Shown: positions 15,228 through 25,066, numbered from the stretch's first letter. The stretch is DNA of 43,886 nucleotides from a bacterium (GCA_022763385.1 JALEGQ010000097.1:1-43886); one strand, 5' to 3'. A program made the numbers and translations. Notes: generated by a model not told the origin, from the sequence alone.

Positions 15228-16136
15228 CTATAGCTCGACCCGAGAGCTTCCGTTCCGAATAATAAGGGTCGTTTCACCGTTCGGGAACACAAGAGCCCTG
15301 CCAATCCGGTCAAAGGCCTGTACTTCGACGTTTCTCCCAAAGGCACCGCCGGATTTGTTCGAACGAGCAGTAGTGCCTCGACCATTACTCGCACCAGAGT
15401 TTTCAAGGGTTTCACCGTTTACGATGACGGTGGCTCCACCTGGATTAAAGAGAATAACGAGGTTGCCGTTTCTTTCAGAGCGGGGTTTCCAGAGGAAATT
15501 GGAGATAACCGCACCGAGCTCGGGGGCGCTCGATTCGATCAACGCTTCATAGCATCCAGCAACGAGCGCTTCGTCGCAGCTGCCGATCGGATCCACTGAT
15601 GCTGCGTTGTTCGTTAGCAGTGATTCCGTAAGACTTCTTCCATTTGCAGAGAGAAGGTCCCCGACGATTCCAAGTGCACCGGTTGAGGTGGTAATAGGAC
15701 AGTCGTCAGTAAAGAGCAGTGCGCTCCGTGGAAAGCCCGAGTTGACCCGTTCGGCCCTCATTGTTTGGAAGGCGGTGGCCTCCTCTGAGATCGCTCGGAG
15801 TCTGACGAGCTGTCGCCCCCCATCTCGAAATACGATGGCACTCCCATTCGTTCCAAACTCCTCCACCCGCACGGGGATACCCCGCGAGGAGGAAACTGGG
15901 TTCTCAATGGTTCCATTAAGGGGAGTTCCGCAGTCTGTTCGGAACAACCCTTCGCTCTCTTCATTTTCGTTGCCGGAGTTGTTTTCACCGCTATTTTCTT
16001 GCCCACTCTGAGCCATCTCATCAGAGTCGTCGCTGTTGCTCTTCGTACATCCGCTGGTGCCACTGAGAAAGAGCAGCGCTATGCCGACGAGGAGGGCGAG
16101 AGAGAAGAGGGGTCGTCGACTGGTCGGGGCGATCAT
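15228..16136 (-). CDS. Putative lipoprotein of unknown function
   Basis: The ATG at 16136 has AGGAG nine bases upstream (the frame is open to 16172). The N-terminus is MIAPTSRR, a hydrophobic core LFSLALLVGIALLFLSG and the lipobox-like TSGC with Cys 30, after which the mature protein starts with a Ser/Asn/Glu-rich linker. The remaining 240 residues have several Cys, consistent with disulfides, and resemble no family I know. The -3 position is Thr rather than Leu, so lipidation is likely but not certain. Confidence 0.75.
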   Translation of the reverse strand: MIAPTSRRPLFSLALLVGIALLFLSGTSGCTKSNSDDSDEMAQSGQENSGENNSGNENEESEGLFRTDCGTPLNGTIENPVSSSRGIPVRVEEFGTNGSAIVFRDGGRQLVRLRAISEEATAFQTMRAERVNSGFPRSALLFTDDCPITTSTGALGIVGDLLSANGRSLTESLLTNNAASVDPIGSCDEALVAGCYEALIESSAPELGAVISNFLWKPRSERNGNLVILFNPGGATVIVNGETLENSGASNGRGTTARSNKSGGAFGRNVEVQAFDRIGRALVFPNGETTLIIRNGSSRVEL

Positions 16137-16219
16137 TGCAGATATCTCCTGTAAGATACGATTGGTATGCATATTCTTCGAGAGTCTCTCATACCGCTCT
16201 CTCCTTCACAAAGGAGGGA

Positions 16220-16456
16220 TCACGGTGTTCGTCTCTTGTGAGATGTGTCACTGGAAGGAGGGGAATCATCTTTTCCCGGGACATTTACGTGATTATACGG
16301 ACAGTGTCGGCAGTTCGATCCGCAGCAAACGCCCCGTTTCAGATGAGAAGCGGCGGTAAAGACCATCGCACCGGTAGCGGGATCGGTGTACCACTCTTTC
16401 CCGGCTTCAGTCGCAGCGCGGTGCCTGCGGGCACACTCCTCACGATCGCTCTCCAT
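16220..16456 (-). CDS. DUF5522 family protein, cysteine-rich
   Basis: 78 residues containing the diagnostic block YTDPATGAMVFTAASHLKRG followed by VCCGSNCRHCPYNH. The four conserved cysteines suggest a metal site. This small family is common and uncharacterised. The start follows the stop of the lytic transglycosylase by two bases, so the two are co-transcribed. The acidic tail SPPSSDTSHKRRTP is not conserved in the family as far as I recall. Confidence 0.85.
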   Translation of the reverse strand: MESDREECARRHRAATEAGKEWYTDPATGAMVFTAASHLKRGVCCGSNCRHCPYNHVNVPGKDDSPPSSDTSHKRRTP

Positions 16457-16458
16457 TC

Positions 16459-17706
16459 TCAGAGAGAAGAAGTGGTGAGCAGTGAGCGCCAGAGGCTTTC
16501 AGGAACAAAGTTTACATTCATAAACTCGTACTGGTCGGCTGAGCTCTGGTAGGAGCGTTGCAGCCGCTCTCGTCTCTGGAGGATCTTGTCCGCGTAGTTT
16601 CGAACGGAGCGAGGAGCTCTTCGATTTGAAGAGAGCGCGGCCCGGAGGTTCGTTGGCCCCCAGTTGTACGCCATCAGGGCGAGGCGGAGGTCTCCTCGAA
16701 AGCGACGTTGGAGATACCGAAGGTACGAGACGCCGAGTTGAATATTATAGGAGCGATCTCGGAGGAGGGAGTCTGCTCCCTTCCACTCGGTCTTCACCAT
16801 TTTGGCGATATACCGTCCAGTGGTGGGTTGGACCTGCATCAGTCCAAAGGCCGATCGATTCGAGCGGGCGTTCGCACGAAAGGTGCTCTCGGAGTGAATG
16901 ATTGAGGTGACGAGAAACGGATCAACTCCTGCCCGGGCAGCCTCCGTATAGATACTGAGGGCGAGTCCCTTGGCCTCTGCTGGAGTGATCCGCCCAGAAA
17001 CTCCCCGGATGTGGTTGGTGAGGAAATGGACCTGACCAGCAACCGCGCTCTGTGCTTTCTGGCTGAGCCGAGGCTCTGGAGCGGAGGAAGGAGAATTCTG
17101 ATCTTTCTGGCTCGCCAGTGTGTTGGCGAGGAGCGAGTGGCGTGAGTCGAGGATTTTTTGCGAGGAGAAGTATCTCGTATCGATCGTACTCACCACCAGG
17201 GCAAACACGGCAACGGTGAGGGGAAGTGAGAGGGCCGCGCAGAACAACATCTGTCCCCGGTGGAGAGAGCGGTGGGATGAACGGTTCTGCCTTCGCGCTC
17301 GAAGTGAGCCGCGGAGGAGCGCCCTTCGACACCGCCGTGCGAGACGAGCCGGGGAGAGTTCGGAGGTGATTCCGGAGAAGAGTTCGGAAACCGTGCGTCG
17401 GAAACACACCTCGGCAAGTTGCGCTCGCAAAAATTGGTGACGCGACAAGATAGTGGCTTGTGGAAGTTCCAGCACTGCCGTATCAATGTGTGTTTGCCTC
17501 TTCATGACCTCGCCATGGATATCGAAGTTTTCGGCGAAGTACAACTTCACCGAACGCATTTCAGAACCTTGTTCTGGAATAGCGCCTCTGAATGACTCCC
17601 TCTCCGTGGGTGGAGCTGGGGCCTTCTTCGTTCTTTCAGGGGTTGCAAATATCTCTCCAAAAAACATGAAGAAGGCTTGGGTTTCGGTTACACTTCGGGG
17701 GTGCAC
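16459..17706 (-). CDS. Lytic transglycosylase (SLT domain), membrane-anchored
   Basis: Cleaves the MurNAc-GlcNAc bond of peptidoglycan. The C-terminal domain (about 245-390 of 415) has the SLT motifs: catalytic Glu 273 in IIHSESTFRANA, AFGLMQVQP (287-294), the YNIQLGVSYLRYL segment and MAYNWGP (345-351). One hydrophobic segment at about 153-174 would anchor it with the SLT domain in the periplasm; the long basic cytoplasmic part before it is unusual. The start is unclear: GTG at 17706, ATG at 17667, or ATG at 17559, the last having AAGG seven bases upstream. It is divergent from mnmG and forms an operon with the DUF5522 gene. Confidence 0.9.
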   Translation of the reverse strand: MHPRSVTETQAFFMFFGEIFATPERTKKAPAPPTERESFRGAIPEQGSEMRSVKLYFAENFDIHGEVMKRQTHIDTAVLELPQATILSRHQFLRAQLAEVCFRRTVSELFSGITSELSPARLARRCRRALLRGSLRARRQNRSSHRSLHRGQMLFCAALSLPLTVAVFALVVSTIDTRYFSSQKILDSRHSLLANTLASQKDQNSPSSAPEPRLSQKAQSAVAGQVHFLTNHIRGVSGRITPAEAKGLALSIYTEAARAGVDPFLVTSIIHSESTFRANARSNRSAFGLMQVQPTTGRYIAKMVKTEWKGADSLLRDRSYNIQLGVSYLRYLQRRFRGDLRLALMAYNWGPTNLRAALSSNRRAPRSVRNYADKILQRRERLQRSYQSSADQYEFMNVNFVPESLWRSLLTTSSL

Positions 17707-17759
17707 CTGGGAGTGGAGGCGAAATCCAGAAGGTAACTCCCTGAAATTACAGGAAGGTC

Positions 17760-19631
17760 ATGAGTGAGAACGTCATCGTTGTCGGGGGAGGACACGCCGG
17801 AGTAGAGGCAGCTTCCGCGGCTGCCCGGGCCGGCAGCCCAGTCACTCTCGTGACCCTGCGGAAGACGAGTATCGGTCAGATGTCGTGTAATCCGGCGATT
17901 GGAGGACTCGGGAAGGGACACCTCGTCAAAGAAGTGGACGCTCTTGGCGGAATTATGGGGCGGGCGATTGATGCCACCGGTATTCAGTTTCGCACCCTCA
18001 ATACGAGCAAGGGACCAGCCGTTCAGGCGAGCCGGGCTCAAGCCGATCGAGACTGGTACCGCGATGAGGTGCAACGGCTCCTCTCGCTTCACGAGAATAT
18101 CACCGTGGTCGAGGGAGAGGTCTCAGCACTCCGTGAGTGTGGTGGAGCTCTTGAAGGAATTGAGATCACACACGGATCCAGCACGACCTTCCTCCCCGGT
18201 CGGGCGGTGGTGCTGACCACGGGAACCTTTCTGCGAGGACTGTTGCACTGTGGTGCTGATAAGCGGGAGGGCGGGCGTCACGATGATGGAGCCTCGAACT
18301 TCCTCAGCGATTCCTTGCGAGCCTTCGGATTCCAGTTGCAGCGGCTGAAGACCGGAACCCCTCCCCGGCTCCGGCGTTCTACGATCGATTTTGAGCGGCT
18401 CACCGAGCAGAAGGGCGATGCGGTGGTGCACCCCTTCTCGGTGATGACTCCCGCAATAGAGCGCGAGCAGCTTTCGTGTTGGATCACCGCAACAAATGAA
18501 GCGGTTCACGACCTCATCCGAGAGCACCGGCATGAGAGCCCGATGTTTAACGGTCAGATCCAGTCGATCGGGGCTCGATACTGTCCCTCTATTGAGGATA
18601 AGGTGTACCGCTTTGCGGATAAGCACTCCCACAATATCTTTCTTGAGCCGGAAGGGTTTACCTCAGATATCGTGTACCCCAACGGCATTTCAACGAGTCT
18701 TCCCGCGTCGATACAGGAAGAGTTTGTGCGGAAGATCGTAGGACTCGAAGAGACCGAGATCCTTCAGCCCGGATACGCTGTTGAGTATGACGCCATTGAC
18801 CCCCGTGCACTTTCTCCTACCCTTGAAGCGAAGGACGTCGGGGGATTTTTTCTTGCGGGTCAGATCAACGGGACCTCGGGGTATGAGGAAGCGGCGGCTC
18901 AGGGGATATTGGCCGGGGTAAATGCCGCACGCTTCGTTCAGGGGCGAGAGCCGTTTACGGTCTCGCGAGGAGAAGGGTATCTCGGGGTGATGGTCGATGA
19001 CCTCACGACCCTCGGTGTTGATGAGCCGTACCGGATGTTTACATCGCGAGCGGAGTACCGCCTTATTCTTCGGGAAGATAACGCCGCAGAACGGCTCACT
19101 CCGAAGGCCATTGAGCTCGGCATCTGCTCGCCAGAACAGCAGGAGCTTTTTGAAGAGCATCGAGCCGCCCTTCATCAGGCGCGCAGCTACCTTGAGACTC
19201 ACCGGGTAAAACCAGAGGAGGAGACGCAGGAGTGGCTCCGTTCGCTCGGGAGCGCTCAACTGAAGGATGCCGCCACCCTTGAGCAGATCCTCCGGCGGCC
19301 AGAGATCGGACTCTCAGACCTCCGAGCGTTTCGGAGTGAGCTCGCAGCGCTCCTCCCGGAGCGCCTCATCCGGCCACTCGAGACAGAGGTGAAGTTCTCC
19401 GGGTACCTTCGAAGGCAGGAAAAAGAGGTTGCTCGGCTAAAGAAGGTCGAGGGCACCCCTATCCCGCCGGAGTTCCCCTTTGATGAGATCCCAAGTTTGC
19501 GAACAGAGGCACGACAGAAGTTTGTGGAGCACCGACCGAGTTCAATTGGACAGGCGATGAGAATCCCGGGAATTACCCCGAGCTGTGTTTCGCTTCTTGC
19601 GCTCCACGTTGAGCGGCAGAAGCGAGCCTAG
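17760..19631 (+). CDS. mnmG: tRNA uridine-5-carboxymethylaminomethyl modification enzyme MnmG
   Basis: With MnmE it installs the cmnm5 group on U34 of certain tRNAs. At 623 residues it has the family length. The FAD-binding [10 protein letters not shown] is at the N-terminus, followed by [23 protein letters not shown], the KTGTPPRL motif, the [11 protein letters not shown] signature and [23 protein letters not shown] precedes the ATG. Its usual partners mnmE and rsmG are not in the window; topA follows 73 bases downstream. Confidence 0.98.
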   Translation: MSENVIVVGGGHAGVEAASAAARAGSPVTLVTLRKTSIGQMSCNPAIGGLGKGHLVKEVDALGGIMGRAIDATGIQFRTLNTSKGPAVQASRAQADRDWYRDEVQRLLSLHENITVVEGEVSALRECGGALEGIEITHGSSTTFLPGRAVVLTTGTFLRGLLHCGADKREGGRHDDGASNFLSDSLRAFGFQLQRLKTGTPPRLRRSTIDFERLTEQKGDAVVHPFSVMTPAIEREQLSCWITATNEAVHDLIREHRHESPMFNGQIQSIGARYCPSIEDKVYRFADKHSHNIFLEPEGFTSDIVYPNGISTSLPASIQEEFVRKIVGLEETEILQPGYAVEYDAIDPRALSPTLEAKDVGGFFLAGQINGTSGYEEAAAQGILAGVNAARFVQGREPFTVSRGEGYLGVMVDDLTTLGVDEPYRMFTSRAEYRLILREDNAAERLTPKAIELGICSPEQQELFEEHRAALHQARSYLETHRVKPEEETQEWLRSLGSAQLKDAATLEQILRRPEIGLSDLRAFRSELAALLPERLIRPLETEVKFSGYLRRQEKEVARLKKVEGTPIPPEFPFDEIPSLRTEARQKFVEHRPSSIGQAMRIPGITPSCVSLLALHVERQKRA

Positions 19632-19704
19632 GCTGCTTGCCAGGCCGGGATATCTGTGTATGCTTGAGCCCGAATGTGACCGTGTAGAGTGAAATAGTGT
19701 TATC

Positions 19705-22476
19705 ATGAGTAAAACGCTGGTAATCGTCGAGTCCCCGACCAAGGCGAAGACGATCAAGAAGTTTCTCGGCAAAGAGTACGACGTCACCGCCTCGTACGGT
19801 CATGTGCGTGATCTTCCGAATAGCGCCGCAGAGATTCCTGCAAAGCTGAAGCAAGAGAAGTGGACTCGTCTCGGTATCAATGTCGAAGCAGAGTTTGAGC
19901 CGCTCTACGTTATCCCGGACGAGAAGAGAAAACGGGTCTCTGAGCTGAAAAAACTGCTGAAGAACGCTGACGAAGTGCTCCTCGCAACGGATGAAGACCG
20001 CGAAGGGGAATCGATCAGTTGGCACCTGCTAGAGGTGCTGAAACCGAAGGTTCCGGTGAAGCGGCTCGTCTTTCATGAGATCACCAAGTCTGCGATTAAG
20101 CACTCCCTCGAAAACCCCCGAGATATCGACGAAAGCCTTGTTCGGGCGCAGGAGACGCGACGTATCGTTGATCGGCTGTACGGATACTCAGTCAGTCCAC
20201 TCCTCTGGAAGAAGATGGCGCCCCGGCTCAGTGCGGGACGGGTGCAGAGTGTCGCGATGCGACTCCTCGTTGAGCGTGAGCGCGCCCGACAGGCGTTTGT
20301 GTCGGCAGCGTACTGGGATCTCACCGGAACCTTCCTGAAAGCAAAAGATGGCTCATTTGAGGCTGATATTTCGCACTATGATGGAAAGCGAGTGGCGAGT
20401 GGAAAGGACTTTGAACCAACCACCGGAAAGCTGAAGGAAGATGCAAAGGGAGTCGTCCTCCTCACGGAGAAAGATGCAAAAGAGCTTGAAAAATCGTTGC
20501 TTGAGCACACCGCAACGGTACAGTCCGTTGAGGAAAAGCCCTTTACCTCGAAGCCCTACCCTCCCTTTACCACGAGTACCCTTCAACAAGAAGCGAGTCG
20601 CAAGCTCCGTTTCCCCGCACGACACACGATGTCCGTGGCGCAGACCCTCTACGAGAACGGATTTATCACCTACATGCGTACCGACTCCACGAGCCTCGCT
20701 AAGGAAGGAATAGAAACAGCGCGAAAGATTATCGGGAAAGAGTTCGGCAAGGAATACCTCCCGGAGAAGCCACGGAGCTACCAAACAAAGGTGAAGAACG
20801 CTCAAGAAGCCCACGAAGCGGTTCGTCCAGCGGGAGAGACCTTTACGCCGATTGAAGAGGTCCGGCGGAAGCTTGGGCCAGAGGCCGGAAAGCTTTACGA
20901 GTTGATCTGGAAGCGTACCATCGCTTGTCAGATGGAGAACGCCCGGGGAACGCGAGTCTCGGTCTCTGTCGCACTCGGAAAGGCGGAGTTCCGCACCTCT
21001 GGAAAGACCATCACCTTTCCCGGCTTTCTTCGGGCCTACGTCGAAGGGAGTGATGATCCAGAAGCAGACCTCGCTGACCGCGAAAAGATCCTTCCGCCCC
21101 TCGCAGAGGGGGACACCCTTACGACCGAAGAGCTCAAGGCGCTCGGACACGAAACCCAGCCGCCGGCGCGGTATACGGAAGGGAGCCTTATTCGCGAGCT
21201 GGAGCGGCTCGGCATCGGTCGACCGAGTACGTGGGCCTCTATTGTGGGAGTGGTCCTGAACCGAAGCTACGCCTTTAAGAAGGGGTCAGCCCTGGTACCG
21301 ACATTTCTCGCCGCAGCGGTTACCGGTTTACTTGAGGGGCACTTCTCGCAACTCATGGACTATTCCTTTACTGCCCGGCTGGAAGATGATCTCGATGCCA
21401 TTGCCCGGGGCGAAAAAGAAGGGCTGAAGTACCTGAAGAACTTCTACAACGGAAACGGTCACCCGGGGCTAAAAGCACTCGTTGAAAAGGGTGAAGAGGA
21501 GATCGACCCTCGGATCGTATGTGGAATTCCAATTGGAAAGAAGGAAGATGGGACCACCGTTGAGGTGCGGATCGGTCGGTATGGACCTTTCCTCACCGAT
21601 GGTGAAACTCGGGCCAGTGTTCCCGATGATTATGCTCCGGATGCGATGGATCTTGAGCAGGCAACAGAGCTCCTTGAAATTGCAGCAAAGGGGCCGCAAC
21701 CACTCGGTGCGGATCCAGAGAGTGGGCTCTTGGTGTATCTGAAGAACGGCCGCTTCGGTCCCTACCTCCAACTTGGGGAACATGAAGAGGGTGGAGACAA
21801 GCCGAAGATGGCCTCCCTCCTTCCCGGAATGGATCCAGATGAAGTAACCCTTGAAGTGGCCCTGAAGCTCCTCGAACTTCCGAAGGAGATCGGGAAGTTC
21901 CCCGATAATGACGAAGAGATCACCGTCGCAAACGGTCGGTATGGTCCCTATGTGAAAGCCGGGAGTGAAACCCGTTCACTGACCGAAGATCTCTCCCCCA
22001 TTACCATCACCCTCGAGCAAGCCATTGCCCTCCTTCGGGAGCCGAAGACCCGTGGCCGGGGAGCAAAGCCGAAGAATCTGAAAGTAGTTGGAAAGCACCC
22101 CGTTACCGAAAAAGAGCTCGTCATCAAGAGCGGCCGGTATGGGCCATACGTGACCGATGGAGAGATCAATGCCTCACTTCCCCGCGGAGCTGATCCTGAC
22201 GGGCTGACCCTCGATGAAGCCGTAGAGCTGCTCGCCGTCCGAGCAGCAAAGGTTGCTGCTGGAGGGGGAAAGAAAGCGAGTAAGAAAAAGGCAACAAAGA
22301 AAAAAGCAACGAAGAAAACCGCCACCAAGAAAAAGACGGCAACGAAGAAGACCGCGAAGAAAAAGACTGCTACGAAGAAAAAGGCCACCACCAAGAAGGC
22401 GGCAGCCAAGAAAAAAACCGCCGCGAAAAAAACTTCTACCAAGAAGAAGAGCACCGCAAAGAAGAGTGCTTCATAG
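19705..22476 (+). CDS. topA: DNA topoisomerase I with Lys/Ala-rich tail
   Basis: Relaxes negative supercoils by single-strand passage. The Toprim domain has Glu 9 in VIVESPTKAK and TDEDREGE (Asp 96, Asp 98), and the catalytic tyrosine is Tyr 323 in FITYMRTDST. After the core come at least four C-terminal repeats with the GRYGPYV/F motif (from about 610 to 830) instead of Cys4 zinc ribbons. The last about 75 residues are almost only Lys, Ala and Thr (KKATKKKATKK type), like histone-H1-like tails, giving extra non-specific DNA binding. Tails of this kind occur in several deltaproteobacterial and actinobacterial topoisomerases. Confidence 0.98.
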   Translation: MSKTLVIVESPTKAKTIKKFLGKEYDVTASYGHVRDLPNSAAEIPAKLKQEKWTRLGINVEAEFEPLYVIPDEKRKRVSELKKLLKNADEVLLATDEDREGESISWHLLEVLKPKVPVKRLVFHEITKSAIKHSLENPRDIDESLVRAQETRRIVDRLYGYSVSPLLWKKMAPRLSAGRVQSVAMRLLVERERARQAFVSAAYWDLTGTFLKAKDGSFEADISHYDGKRVASGKDFEPTTGKLKEDAKGVVLLTEKDAKELEKSLLEHTATVQSVEEKPFTSKPYPPFTTSTLQQEASRKLRFPARHTMSVAQTLYENGFITYMRTDSTSLAKEGIETARKIIGKEFGKEYLPEKPRSYQTKVKNAQEAHEAVRPAGETFTPIEEVRRKLGPEAGKLYELIWKRTIACQMENARGTRVSVSVALGKAEFRTSGKTITFPGFLRAYVEGSDDPEADLADREKILPPLAEGDTLTTEELKALGHETQPPARYTEGSLIRELERLGIGRPSTWASIVGVVLNRSYAFKKGSALVPTFLAAAVTGLLEGHFSQLMDYSFTARLEDDLDAIARGEKEGLKYLKNFYNGNGHPGLKALVEKGEEEIDPRIVCGIPIGKKEDGTTVEVRIGRYGPFLTDGETRASVPDDYAPDAMDLEQATELLEIAAKGPQPLGADPESGLLVYLKNGRFGPYLQLGEHEEGGDKPKMASLLPGMDPDEVTLEVALKLLELPKEIGKFPDNDEEITVANGRYGPYVKAGSETRSLTEDLSPITITLEQAIALLREPKTRGRGAKPKNLKVVGKHPVTEKELVIKSGRYGPYVTDGEINASLPRGADPDGLTLDEAVELLAVRAAKVAAGGGKKASKKKATKKKATKKTATKKKTATKKTAKKKTATKKKATTKKAAAKKKTAAKKTSTKKKSTAKKSAS

Positions 22477-22512
22477 TCGCTAAGCTGCGAGAAGCTTTAG
22501 AGCGGTACATGA

Positions 22513-23535
22513 ATGAATCCTGATCAGCCCCCTGACAACGACGATCGGTCCTCATCTCGGAGGGGTCCGGGGGACGAGGAGCCTTCCCTGCCGGAGATCC
22601 CTTCTCTTCGACCGGGAGCTACATTCGGACCGTACCAGATACAGCAGTTTCTCGGCCGAGGAGCTTTTGCTCGAGTATACCTCGCGCAAGAAGAGCGAAG
22701 CGGCGGTAGAGATATCGTCTTGAAGATCGGTGAACAGAGCGGAGGAGGACTGGCCCTCCCTCGTCTCGGTTGGGTCGCTTCGTGGCGCACGCCATTAGCA
22801 ATTAGCCCCGACGAACATCCGGCCGAGTTTTTTGATCTTGATACTTCTGAACAGAGACTCTCTTCCGTTGAGGCCACTGCTGGTACGATTTGCCGGATTC
22901 TCAAAGCGGAAGCAGAGAAGCTTCAGAAGCCAAGGCTAGGTGCGGTATTTCCCGAGTGCTATGGCTTTCAAGAGATTGAAGGACGGCCCGTACTCGCCAT
23001 GGAATATCTCCCCGGGAAAACGTTGCGTGAGATGATGCGTGACGGTAGCACGATTGATTTCAGGTGGTTTCAAAGACTGGTCTCTCGACTCGAACATCTC
23101 TCTTTCAAGAAAGACCTTCTCGCCCATGGCGATCTGAAGCCCTCAAATATTATCGTGACTGAGGGAGGCCTACGGATTCTTGATCCCGGAGTGTCGTTCC
23201 CGGAGCATGAGACCCTGGTGACAACCCCGACCTTTAATCCCCTTCTTCATACCGACCAACGCGCTGATATCATGGCGATCGGCATCATCTTGTATGAAAT
23301 AGTTACCGGGGTGCTCCCCTTTAAAAGAGCGCATACCCCGTGGTCTGGAGCACTCCGTCCGGAATCAGCACCAGATGCAGATGCACTCTCGTGGTTCCTT
23401 TCGCACGACCCCATCGAAACCATCAATAGCGAGGTCGCTCCGACGCTGCGGAGCATCATTGAGCGGTGTATTCATGGTACCTATCCTGGTTACGGGGACT
23501 TGCGAGAGGATATGGAGCGAGTCACTTCCTCGTAA
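22513..23535 (+). CDS. Ser/Thr protein kinase-like protein, paralog 1
   Basis: The kinase fold is readable in 340 residues: glycine-rich loop LGRGAFARVYLA (47-58), Lys 71 in IVLKIG, a helix-C glutamate near 133, the catalytic loop HGDLKPSN (205-212) with Asp 207 and Asn 212, and DPG (224-226) in place of DFG. ADIMAIGIILYEIVTG matches the helix F region. HGD for HRD and DPG for DFG are atypical but keep the catalytic and metal-binding aspartates, so activity is plausible. A longer insert lies between the lysine and helix C. The N-terminal 35 residues are polar and disordered. No membrane segment or PASTA/TPR domain. Closely related to the next gene, which begins 93 bases downstream. Confidence 0.85.
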   Translation: MNPDQPPDNDDRSSSRRGPGDEEPSLPEIPSLRPGATFGPYQIQQFLGRGAFARVYLAQEERSGGRDIVLKIGEQSGGGLALPRLGWVASWRTPLAISPDEHPAEFFDLDTSEQRLSSVEATAGTICRILKAEAEKLQKPRLGAVFPECYGFQEIEGRPVLAMEYLPGKTLREMMRDGSTIDFRWFQRLVSRLEHLSFKKDLLAHGDLKPSNIIVTEGGLRILDPGVSFPEHETLVTTPTFNPLLHTDQRADIMAIGIILYEIVTGVLPFKRAHTPWSGALRPESAPDADALSWFLSHDPIETINSEVAPTLRSIIERCIHGTYPGYGDLREDMERVTSS

Positions 23536-23628
23536 GCCCTGGAGAAGCGGTCGAGCTTCTTGCGTAGTGAGAGGAGGTCGGTATCATTCTCGGATGCCTA
23601 CCACGTGATTCTTTTGGAGTAATTCACC

Positions 23629-24660
23629 ATGACGCCTGACCCCGATCCCGAAGGGAGGGATCCAAACCCCCCTTGGAGAGATGATGACTACAGCGACGGC
23701 TCGTTGCCAGAGACTCCTGATCTACGGGCAGATATGGACTTTGGGCCGTATCGTCTCGAGTGCTTCCTCGGACAGGGAGCCTTTTCCGAGGTCTTCCTCG
23801 CAATCGCACCGGAAAGAGAGCACCCGATTGTTCTGAAGGTCGGGAAACTGTGGGAAGAAGGTCCTCCCCGTCTTATTGACGTCACCTCGAGGCGTACTTT
23901 CGAAGGGATAAGTCCTGATGAACTTTCGGCGCAACTGCTCGGACCTGGCCAAGACGGGAAACCGTCTCCTGCGGTCGCTTCCCAAGAGATTCTTCAAAAA
24001 ATCTTTGAAGCGGAGGCTGCAAAGCTAGAAGAAGCACAGCGTCGTCCGATCTTTCCTGAGTTTCACGGATTGGAAGAGGTTGACGGACGGCCGGTACTCG
24101 TGATGCAGCATTGCCCCGGAGCAACCCTCCGAGAGAAGATACGAACTCTTTCGCCACTCCATCTCAGCTGGCTCCGTCATATTGTTGCGGAGCTAGAGCG
24201 CCTCTCAAAAGAAGGACATCTCGCTGCTCACGGAGATCTCAAACCAGAGAATATTATTATTGATAGCAATGGAAAGATAAGGCTTATTGATCCGGGGATT
24301 ACTCTTCCAGAAGAGCGTTTACGGCTCACGACCCCGCACTATAATCCGCTGCTCTATACCGATCACCGAGCGGATATCGCCGCGATAGGGATAATGATCT
24401 ATGAAATCCTTGCCGGTACCTTTCCCTTTGATGATGCAGAAGTGCCGTGGCCTGAAGCTTTCGCTCTTGAAGGAGAAGGGGGTTTAGATAAGGATCAACA
24501 ACTCGAACTCTCGTTATTCCTGTCATACTGGCCTCCGAAAACGCTGAATCCAAAAACACCTCCTGCGCTAGAGCAAATTGTATACCGGTGTATCTGTGGC
24601 GGTTACCCCGAGTACGGCGATCTCCGTCAGGCGCTCGAGGAGTCTATCAACAACTCCTAG
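23629..24660 (+). CDS. Ser/Thr protein kinase-like protein, paralog 2
   Basis: Same architecture and length (343 residues) as its upstream neighbour, from which it arose by tandem duplication: LGQGAFSEVFLA (47-58), Lys 70, HGDLKPEN (201-208) with Asp 203 and Asn 208, DPG (221-223) and HRADIAAIGIMIYEI. The same departures from the consensus (HGD, DPG) and the same insert after the lysine are present, as are the pairs YNPLLYTD/FNPLLHTD and GYPEYGDLR/TYPGYGDLR. The divergence is large enough to argue against a very recent duplication. Substrates are unknown. Confidence 0.85.
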   Translation: MTPDPDPEGRDPNPPWRDDDYSDGSLPETPDLRADMDFGPYRLECFLGQGAFSEVFLAIAPEREHPIVLKVGKLWEEGPPRLIDVTSRRTFEGISPDELSAQLLGPGQDGKPSPAVASQEILQKIFEAEAAKLEEAQRRPIFPEFHGLEEVDGRPVLVMQHCPGATLREKIRTLSPLHLSWLRHIVAELERLSKEGHLAAHGDLKPENIIIDSNGKIRLIDPGITLPEERLRLTTPHYNPLLYTDHRADIAAIGIMIYEILAGTFPFDDAEVPWPEAFALEGEGGLDKDQQLELSLFLSYWPPKTLNPKTPPALEQIVYRCICGGYPEYGDLRQALEESINNS

Positions 24661-24721
24661 ACATAACGTTCAATATAGTTTATCCTAAATATGATAGTGT
24701 AAATATTTATTGACGTTATGT
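24661..24721 (+). promoter_or_regulatory. hipBA promoter with inverted-repeat operator
   Basis: Long inverted repeat: ACATAACGTTCAATA (24661-24675) and TATTGACGTTATGT (24708-24721), 14 matching bases with one extra T in the left arm. It surrounds a -10-like TATGAT (24690-24695) and a TATCC...GATA element (24681-24696) that partly resembles the E. coli HipB operator TATCC-N8-GGATA. The right arm touches the hipB start codon and the left arm follows the kinase stop codon. Autorepression by HipB/HipAB is the likely use. Confidence 0.65.
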
Positions 24722-25066
24722 ATGAAGAGAAGAGGCACGAAAACGAGTTATCCACTCCCTCTTGCGAGGGCACTTCGCAAATTCGGGGGAGATATTAAGG
24801 ATGCTCGGAGACGCCGGAGGATATCGGTAGCCGTGATGGCAGAGCGGGCCTCTATAAGTCGGGTGACCCTGAACAAGATCGAGAAGGGTGAGCCGGGAGT
24901 ATCGTTCGGTTCGTACGCCATGGTGCTTTTTGTACTCGGATTAACCGATCGGCTCTCGGATCTTCTTGACGTAAAACACGACGAACTCGGGCTTGAGCTC
25001 GCAGAAGAAAACCTTCCCAAGAGAATTCGGAAGCCAGGAACGGGTGTGCGGAAGAAGAAAAGATAA
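24722..25066 (+). CDS. hipB: HipB-like antitoxin, Xre-family HTH regulator
   Basis: A small basic protein of 114 residues from the ATG at 24722 (an in-frame TTG at 24710 lies inside the operator arm). The helix-turn-helix is seen in ISVAVMAERASISRVTLNKI followed by EKGEPGVSFGSYAMVL, the Xre/HipB type. The tail after about residue 95 is Lys/Arg-rich. The stop codon overlaps the hipA start as TAATG. Expected role: neutralise HipA and repress the operon. Confidence 0.88.
   Translation: MKRRGTKTSYPLPLARALRKFGGDIKDARRRRRISVAVMAERASISRVTLNKIEKGEPGVSFGSYAMVLFVLGLTDRLSDLLDVKHDELGLELAEENLPKRIRKPGTGVRKKKR

Noticed and set aside
20353..21150. 265-codon minus-strand open frame inside topA
   Set aside because: It is a shadow of the topA coding frame, with no recognisable motifs and no ribosome site; other long antisense frames in topA and mnmG (for example 21948-22454 and 18690-19259) are rejected for the same reason.
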